Positions 14,747-19,636 of a stretch of DNA of 19,636 nt are shown here, one piece after another; positions within the stretch are counted from its first letter, which is position 1, and each line of letters begins with the position of its first letter. The translations under genes and the position numbers were made by a program. The notes beneath the pieces are model-generated. The model saw nothing but the letters and a program-made list of their open reading frames with translations. It searched no databases and was not told the origin of the DNA. This DNA comes from an uncultured Treponema sp. (GTDB taxonomy: Bacteria; Spirochaetota; Spirochaetia; Treponematales; Treponemataceae): NCBI GenBank assembly GCA_937885475.1, contig CAKZZR010000243.1, positions 1 to 19,636 on the forward strand, read 5' to 3'.

Positions 14747-14785
14747 GCGGCGGCTTTTGATGTCATCAAGAGCCGCCGCTTTTTT
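14747..14785 (+). terminator. Strong intrinsic terminator after the second chemoreceptor
   Basis: GCGGCGGCT (14747-14755) pairs with AGCCGCCGC (14771-14779). Pairing continues inward through TTTGAT/ATCAAG (one G-T wobble) to a 3-nt loop, and six T follow directly. It starts 29 nt after the stop codon. Confidence 0.95.
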
Positions 14786-14798
14786 ATTTAACGAAGTC

Positions 14799-14827
14799 TT
14801 AACTTGCCTTTTTTTTTTGCCGATAAA
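14799..14827 (+). promoter_or_regulatory. Promoter of the DUF4015-mnmE-phosphatase unit, predicted leaderless
   Basis: TTAACT (14799-14804), 17-bp spacer and GATAAA (14822-14827), each four of six to consensus. The ATG at 14834 follows after 6 nt. GAGG lies only 1 nt before the ATG, too close for a Shine-Dalgarno. It is the weakest of the four promoters of this geometry. Confidence 0.5.
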
Positions 14828-14833
14828 TGAGGT

Positions 14834-17239
14834 ATGAGAAGATTTGTTTTTTGTTTTTTGACTTTTGTACTTATTTCAAATGCATATGCTAAAAAAGTAA
14901 AACCATTGTACCATCTCCCGGAACAAAATGCTGTGGCAGAAATTCCGGAGCGACCGGGCGAAACAAAAAACTTTTTGGCAGGTTCCTCCAAGGGTTTGTT
15001 CAAGGTGAATACCGGAATGTCTTCCGTGCCATTGTGGACGGACGGCTCCGTTGAGCAGATTCTTCGAGTTCAGTATACCGACGAGGACGGCTCGCCGTTG
15101 GAAAGTTGGTACTTCCGCACCAGCAAGGGAATTCTGTTTTCTTCTGATTTGGAGACCTTTGAGCTTCGCAACGAGGGGCTTCCTGTTCTGACCTTAAAAA
15201 GATATGACGGCGAAAGCACGACCTTTGAAAAGCAGGTTGCCGACCTGAAGGACATCTGCGCAAACCCGCTTAATCCCCGCCAGCTTGTAACGGCAACAAA
15301 GGACGCCGTTTACCTGAGCCGCGACGCTGGAACCACGTGGAAATCCCTTGGCTCCATGAGCGGGGCAACGCCGGGCGTAAAGGCGTGCGCAATCGGCTCG
15401 CTTCCGGTGGAATTCAGCGACGGCACCAGAGGAACGGAGCTTGTGGTTCTGATGAGCCACCCGATTTTTGGCTTGAGCTACATAAAGCCGGACGCGTCAA
15501 AACCGGTTTGGAACGACATAACGAAGGGCTTTGAGATGCTTCCGTCCATGACCACGCCAGATGAGATTGCCGACATCCTTCCGGTGCTTTCTACCGATGC
15601 AGACGGCAACAGCTTTGTTGAGCTGTACATGACAAACACGTTCATTCCGCGTATTTATAAACTGAACTGGGACGACTGCTTCGGCGAGCTTGTATACAAG
15701 GGAACGGAGCCTGCGGAAACGCTTGACGGTCTTACCGTTGCCGACGGAAAGCTTATCTACACAAAGAATGAGTCGGTATGCGCGATTGACATGACGCAGT
15801 TTGACGCTCCGCAGGAAATGGCGAACCTTGAGTCATGGAAAAAGAATTTTTCTGCGGTGCCGGGCAATCTGAACACCGCATGGATTCCGTATACCCGCAG
15901 CGGCATAAAGCAGGGAATCTGCCTTAACGAGCTGTGGCTTTTGTATCCGGGTACGATTAATTCTGAATATGGCGAGGTCGCGCGGAATCAAAAGTCCATT
16001 TATGCGTCTGCCTACCAGTGCCGGCTTCAGGCGGGAATTGATAAATTCCGCAAGCTGATAAAAGAAAACAAGCTGAACAGCCTTGTAATAGACATGAAGG
16101 ACGACTACGGTCTGCTGCGCTACGACGCAAAGGATCCGCTGGTGCGCCAGAAGGGCAAGATAACGCAGTATGCCGTTGACTTGGATCATTTTGTAGGCGA
16201 ATTCAAAAAGGACAACGTGTACCTTATCGCGCGAATCGTCGTTTTTAAGGACAGGAATCTTGCAAAGTTTGGCGGCTCAAAATACGCTGTGTGGAACTAC
16301 AACACAAACGCGCCGTGGATGGGAATCCGCGAGTACGAGGACATTGTTGACGAGGAAACCGGCGAGGTAACCGGCAAAAACGCGGTGTACTACGATGAAA
16401 ACTGGGTTGATCCGTATTGCCCGGAGGTGTGGGAATACAACATTCACATTGCAAAGGAGCTTATTTTCCGCGGCTTTGACGAGATTCAGTTTGACTACAT
16501 CCGCTTTCCGACGGACGGCTATAACCTGCGGCAGGCAAGCTACCGCTGGAAAAGCCCTGGAATGGACAAGGAAGCCGCGCTGGTTTCGTTCCTGAGCTAT
16601 GCGCGCCAGAACATTCAGGCTCCGATTGGAATTGACATTTACGGCGCGAACGGTTGGTACCGCAGCGGAACGCGCACCGGTCAGGACGTAGAGATGATGG
16701 CGCATTACGTTGACGTCATTGGACCTATGTTCTATCCAAGCCACTTTGAGAATGGCTTTATGAACTACCCACCGGTTGCCGACCGCACGTACCGCATCTA
16801 CTATTACGGCACATACCGAAACAGCGTTCTTGCCCGAAACCGCGCCATTGTGCGCCCATGGGTTCAGGCGTTCTATTTGAACGTAAGCTACGACCGCCAG
16901 TTCTACAACAAGGACTACGTGCGAAAGGAAATTTTTGGCGTGCGCGATTCCGTGAACAACGGATACATGCATTGGAACAATTCTGGAAATTACGACATGC
17001 TTTCGCCGGATGTAAGCCCAGAAGAGCCGTTCATTGGAACCTGCATGGAAGCCGACCTTGCGTTTAAAAAACCAGCCATTGGAACGTCCGTTGCACCAGA
17101 ATTTAAGGACGTTGGCTTAACGTGGATGGACAAAATTTACCAGCACGGCGAATTTGGTCCTGACCGCGGCGAAAAAGCGGACTCCGACGACGAGGTGTAC
17201 ACGCCGCTGCTTCAGGTTAAGCTCATCAAAAACCGCTGA
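14834..17239 (+). CDS. Exported DUF4015-type putative glycoside hydrolase with an Asp-box propeller-like N-terminus
   Basis: The 801-residue protein has a signal peptide (MRRFVFCFLTFVLISNAYA, cut before KK). Residues of about 40-350 look like a BNR/Asp-box beta-propeller: LSRDAGTTWKSL near 160 is a clear Asp-box, and FSSDLETFE near 105 is a degenerate one. From about 390 to 720 it matches the DUF4015 TIM-barrel (putative glycosyl hydrolase): VIDMKDDYG near 418, FDEIQFDYIRFPTDG with Asp554, DIYGANGW with Asp601, and GPMFYPSHF near 630. Asp554 is a likely catalytic acid by family analogy. The protein should act in the periplasm or at the surface on a polysaccharide; the substrate is unknown. 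mnmE follows by 14 nt. Confidence 0.88.
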   Translation: MRRFVFCFLTFVLISNAYAKKVKPLYHLPEQNAVAEIPERPGETKNFLAGSSKGLFKVNTGMSSVPLWTDGSVEQILRVQYTDEDGSPLESWYFRTSKGILFSSDLETFELRNEGLPVLTLKRYDGESTTFEKQVADLKDICANPLNPRQLVTATKDAVYLSRDAGTTWKSLGSMSGATPGVKACAIGSLPVEFSDGTRGTELVVLMSHPIFGLSYIKPDASKPVWNDITKGFEMLPSMTTPDEIADILPVLSTDADGNSFVELYMTNTFIPRIYKLNWDDCFGELVYKGTEPAETLDGLTVADGKLIYTKNESVCAIDMTQFDAPQEMANLESWKKNFSAVPGNLNTAWIPYTRSGIKQGICLNELWLLYPGTINSEYGEVARNQKSIYASAYQCRLQAGIDKFRKLIKENKLNSLVIDMKDDYGLLRYDAKDPLVRQKGKITQYAVDLDHFVGEFKKDNVYLIARIVVFKDRNLAKFGGSKYAVWNYNTNAPWMGIREYEDIVDEETGEVTGKNAVYYDENWVDPYCPEVWEYNIHIAKELIFRGFDEIQFDYIRFPTDGYNLRQASYRWKSPGMDKEAALVSFLSYARQNIQAPIGIDIYGANGWYRSGTRTGQDVEMMAHYVDVIGPMFYPSHFENGFMNYPPVADRTYRIYYYGTYRNSVLARNRAIVRPWVQAFYLNVSYDRQFYNKDYVRKEIFGVRDSVNNGYMHWNNSGNYDMLSPDVSPEEPFIGTCMEADLAFKKPAIGTSVAPEFKDVGLTWMDKIYQHGEFGPDRGEKADSDDEVYTPLLQVKLIKNR

Positions 17240-17253
17240 AACCGAGGAAGCCC

Positions 17254-18738
17254 ATGCCTAACCCAAAATATGCTCCCGAAGAGCCAATTTGCGCCATTGC
17301 CACGGCGCTTGCCCCTGCCGCACTGGGAATCGTGCGCTGTTCCGGCAAAAACTGCGTTGAGCTGGTAAGCCACGTATTTTCGCGCCCAAAGGCACTGCTA
17401 GAAGCCGCCGGGAACACGCTCGTATACGGTTGGATTGTAGACAGAACCGCCCAGAATGTACCGGCGCGCAAAACTCAAGGCAATGCCGAAGCTACAGACC
17501 ATACCAACGACCCGGCAAGCAATGCCACGAATGACGCAGACATAAAAATTGACGAGGTAATGGTAAGCATCTACCGTGCACCAAAAAGCTTTACCGGCGA
17601 AGAAATGGTGGAAATCTGCTGCCACGGCGGTCCTGGCGTTGTGCTTGCAATTCACGCCCTGCTTTTGAATACAGGATTCCGACAGGCAGAGCGCGGCGAA
17701 TTTACGTTCCGGGCGTTCATAAATGGCAAGGCAGATTTGACCAAGGCAGAGGCAGTGCAGGAAATTATTTCCAGCCGAACCGGAGAAAGCCGAAGCCGCG
17801 CCGCAGGTCGTCTTGCGGGCAACCTGTTTGAGGAAATCGACGGAATCAAGCGGCTCATTACAGACACGCTCGGCGCTATAGAGGTTGAGATTGAATATCC
17901 AGAGGACGAGGAAACCATTGCCGACTCCTTTAACAAAGCCGATTTGGAAAAAGCCGCCGCACGACTTTGCGAACTTAGTGCTTCATGGCAGGGCGAAAAG
18001 CTATATCAGGACGGCGCACGCGTGGTGCTGTGCGGAAGAACCAACGCCGGAAAGTCCAGCCTGTTCAATGCCATTCTTAAGGAAGAGCGCTCAATTGTAA
18101 GCGACATAGAAGGTACCACCCGCGACTGGATTGAAAGCTGGGTGAACATTGACGGAATTCCAGTGCGTTTGTTTGACACCGCCGGGCTACGCGACACTAA
18201 GGACGTGATAGAGGCGCACGGCGTGGAGCTTACTCATTCCCTTTTGGAAGATGCGGACATTATTCTGTATCTTGAGGATTCGCGCTTTGGTCTGAACGCC
18301 GACGATTTGGTATTCCTAAAAAGTTGCATGCAGCCGGTGATTTTTGTGTGGAACAAGAGCGACATGGTAGAAAAGGAACCGTCGCTTTCTTCACAGATAA
18401 AGTTGGAAATGCCACTGCTTAAGAAGGAAGTCAGAATCAGCGCAAAAAAAGGCATGGGCTTTAAGGAGCTGTTTGCTGCAATCGGCGAAGTGCTTACGAG
18501 CGGACTTCCAACGGAACGCGCGCAGGCAGGACTTGGTTCCGCACGGCAAAAAGCCGCCGTAGAAGAAGCGCTGGAAAGCGTGCATCATGCACTGCGCACC
18601 GCCAACGAGGACTATTCGCTTGATGCCGTCGTGCAGGATTTGGAAGAGGCGCTCAACTCTCTTGGAGAAATAACCGGCGAGGTTACTGCCGACGATGTGC
18701 TGGGAAGCATTTTTTCGCGTTTCTGCGTTGGAAAATGA
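17254..18738 (+). CDS. mnmE: tRNA modification GTPase MnmE
   Basis: This 494-residue protein works with MnmG to place cmnm5/nm5 groups on U34 of tRNAs. The N-terminal folate-binding domain has APAALGIVRCSG and SFTGEEMVEICCHGGPGV. The GTPase domain has G1 GRTNAGKSS (261-269), G2 TTRD (288-291), G3 DTAGLR (308-313) and G4 NKSD (367-370). It ends FCVGK, with the catalytic cysteine. G1 has Thr where Pro is usual. It is about 40 residues longer than typical; residues of about 64-98 are an Asn/Asp/Thr/Ala-rich insert in the N-terminal domain. GAGGAA about 6 nt upstream sets the start. It is probably co-transcribed with the hydrolase gene before it and the phosphatase 27 nt behind. Confidence 0.96.
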   Translation: MPNPKYAPEEPICAIATALAPAALGIVRCSGKNCVELVSHVFSRPKALLEAAGNTLVYGWIVDRTAQNVPARKTQGNAEATDHTNDPASNATNDADIKIDEVMVSIYRAPKSFTGEEMVEICCHGGPGVVLAIHALLLNTGFRQAERGEFTFRAFINGKADLTKAEAVQEIISSRTGESRSRAAGRLAGNLFEEIDGIKRLITDTLGAIEVEIEYPEDEETIADSFNKADLEKAAARLCELSASWQGEKLYQDGARVVLCGRTNAGKSSLFNAILKEERSIVSDIEGTTRDWIESWVNIDGIPVRLFDTAGLRDTKDVIEAHGVELTHSLLEDADIILYLEDSRFGLNADDLVFLKSCMQPVIFVWNKSDMVEKEPSLSSQIKLEMPLLKKEVRISAKKGMGFKELFAAIGEVLTSGLPTERAQAGLGSARQKAAVEEALESVHHALRTANEDYSLDAVVQDLEEALNSLGEITGEVTADDVLGSIFSRFCVGK

Positions 18739-18765
18739 ACGAACCCCGCCGCAATCAGGATTTTT

Positions 18766-19422
18766 ATGTACGATTATATTTTTTTTGATTTGGACGGAAC
18801 GCTCACCGACTCTCAGGACGGTATATTTGCCGCGTTGCATGTAATGCTCGCTCACTTTGGGCTGTCTCGCACAAACGAGGAGCTTAAGCCGTTCCTTGGG
18901 CCTTCCCTGTGGGACAGCTGCCCAAAATACCTTGACTTTACGCACGACCAATGCGCTGAAGCAATAGACGTGTTCCGCGAATTTTACAACCGCGAGGGAA
19001 TTTTCATAAACCGCGTGTACGACGGCATAATTCCGCTTTTGCAAAAGCTTAAGGCAGCAAAAAAGCACCTTGTTCTTGCCACCGGAAAGCCCGATGAACA
19101 AGCGAACGTCGTAATGACACATTTTAAGCTCGCACCCTACTTTGATTTTATAGGCGGCTCAACGCTGGACACCAGCCGCAGCCGCAAGGCAGATGTAATA
19201 GCCTACGCAATGCAAAACTGCGGTCTGACCACCGCAGACGCAAAAGCCGGAAGAATCCTTATGGTTGGCGACCGTGAAAACGACATAAACGGCGCACACC
19301 AAAACAGCATTCCCTGTGCCGCCGTACTCTACGGCTACGGTTCCCTCCCCGAATTTGAAGCCCACCACGCCGACTACATCTGCAACACCGTCCACGACTT
19401 AGAACGCCTGCTGCTTGGATAA
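18766..19422 (+). CDS. HAD-superfamily phosphatase, phosphoglycolate phosphatase-like
   Basis: This 218-residue HAD hydrolase shows motif I FFDLDGTLTDS (nucleophile Asp8, acid Asp10), motif II ATGKP (Thr106), motif III Lys141 and motif IV MVGDRENDINGA (Asp169, Asp173). An alpha-helical C1 cap lies between motifs I and II. This fits the Gph/PpaX/YjjG-like group, whose members remove phosphate from phosphoglycolate, pyrophosphate or nucleotides; the sequence does not decide among them. AGGA lies 5 nt before the ATG. It is the third gene of the hydrolase-mnmE unit. Confidence 0.9.
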   Translation: MYDYIFFDLDGTLTDSQDGIFAALHVMLAHFGLSRTNEELKPFLGPSLWDSCPKYLDFTHDQCAEAIDVFREFYNREGIFINRVYDGIIPLLQKLKAAKKHLVLATGKPDEQANVVMTHFKLAPYFDFIGGSTLDTSRSRKADVIAYAMQNCGLTTADAKAGRILMVGDRENDINGAHQNSIPCAAVLYGYGSLPEFEAHHADYICNTVHDLERLLLG

Positions 19423-19427
19423 AAAAA

Positions 19428-19483
19428 GGGGTGCCTTACGCAAAAAAATGCATTCTGAACGTAGGACAGCCTTTTTACGCCCC
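19428..19483. terminator. Candidate weak terminator after the phosphatase gene
   Basis: GGGGTG (19428-19433) can pair with CGCCCC (19478-19483), and CCTTACG (19434-19440) with CGTAGG (19460-19465) with one bulge. A T-run lies 8 nt later at 19492-19497. On the minus strand the foot of the structure is followed directly by seven T (plus 19421-19427). It may end transcription in either direction, but the stem is interrupted and the loop is long. Confidence 0.35.
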
Positions 19484-19609
19484 GCACTATCTTTTTTGCA
19501 GTGTTTGCAAAATTTGAAAAGGCGATCCCATATCTAGTCAGCAGGTTGAATTAGAATGTTCAGAAAAAGGTAATATAGGCCGAATGTCGAGCTTTATAAA
19601 AAAAGGTGC

Positions 19610-19636
19610 GATTTGAAGTGAAGTGCACTTCAAATC
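19610..19636. repeat. 11-bp-arm inverted repeat at the right edge
   Basis: GATTTGAAGTG (19610-19620) and CACTTCAAATC (19626-19636) are perfect complements around 5 nt; the centre AAGTGCACTT is itself a palindrome. Read on the minus strand it is followed by GCACC and seven T, so it could be a terminator for a convergent gene beyond the window. The arms may extend past the edge. Confidence 0.55.

Noticed and set aside
16277..16972. 231-codon minus-strand frame inside the DUF4015 gene
   Set aside because: It lies opposite a long recognised gene, has no start signals, and is Val/Ala/His-rich as shadow frames are here.
19453..19565. 8-bp inverted pair TTCTGAAC / GTTCAGAA about 100 bp apart
   Set aside because: Too short and too far apart to be more than chance in AT-rich DNA.
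1..19636. CRISPR array, insertion sequence, prophage or tRNA-linked attachment site
   Set aside because: No regularly spaced repeats, transposase or integrase motifs, or tRNA-like sequence were found on either strand.

Overview
The window looks like chromosomal DNA from a Treponema-like spirochaete of moderate GC content. Three things suggest this: tuf sits directly ahead of rpsJ at the head of the S10 ribosomal-protein operon, EF-Tu has the stretch GITINTRHLEYQSDKRHYAH after the G2 region, and the flanks carry two methyl-accepting chemotaxis proteins, a lipoprotein and a putative periplasmic/surface glycoside hydrolase (DUF4015 type). The genus is inferred from general resemblance; no species is claimed. 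I see no prophage, transposase, CRISPR, tRNA or rRNA.

Layout. (1) 1-5220, minus strand: the tuf-rpsJ-rplC-rplD-rplW-rplB-rpsS-rplV operon, read right to left and cut inside rplV by the window edge. It appears to start at a strong promoter at 5192-5220 and to have a leader of about 480 nt that holds a 140-codon open frame of unknown status. Hairpins sit before tuf, between tuf and rpsJ, and in an unusually long rpsJ-rplC gap. (2) 5231-7177, minus: a single-gene chemoreceptor unit with its own terminator. (3) 7210-9524, minus: a phosphoglucomutase/phosphomannomutase with its terminator, preceded by a GC-rich gene-free stretch, a 23-residue membrane peptide with a good ribosome binding site, and a 111-residue secreted/membrane protein. 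(4) 9589-11499, plus: a THUMP-domain RNA methyltransferase and a TetR-family regulator 4 nt behind it. (5) 11488-12405, minus: an acidic lipoprotein gene that overlaps the end of tetR by 12 bp. (6) 12523-14785, plus: a second chemoreceptor whose promoter -10 lies inside an 8-bp-arm inverted repeat, with a strong terminator. (7) 14799-19422, plus: DUF4015 glycoside-hydrolase-like protein, mnmE and a HAD phosphatase, closely spaced and probably one transcript. The last 214 bases hold two inverted-repeat structures and no gene.

How the genes work together. The left third is translation machinery. The rest mixes sensing (two chemoreceptors), sugar-phosphate metabolism, RNA modification (the methyltransferase and MnmE) and envelope proteins, and it does not form one obvious pathway. 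The most interesting signal is in the start sites. Four first-in-transcript genes (phosphohexomutase, 111-residue protein, RNA methyltransferase, DUF4015 protein) have a sigma70-type promoter with a 17-bp spacer whose -10 ends only 6-7 nt before the start codon, and no usable Shine-Dalgarno. This predicts leaderless mRNAs. Downstream or SD-bearing genes in the same window have normal leaders. Nothing here amounts to a clear new defence or mobile system; the best leads are the leaderless set, the two small proteins, the operator-like palindrome and the structured ribosomal-operon spacers.
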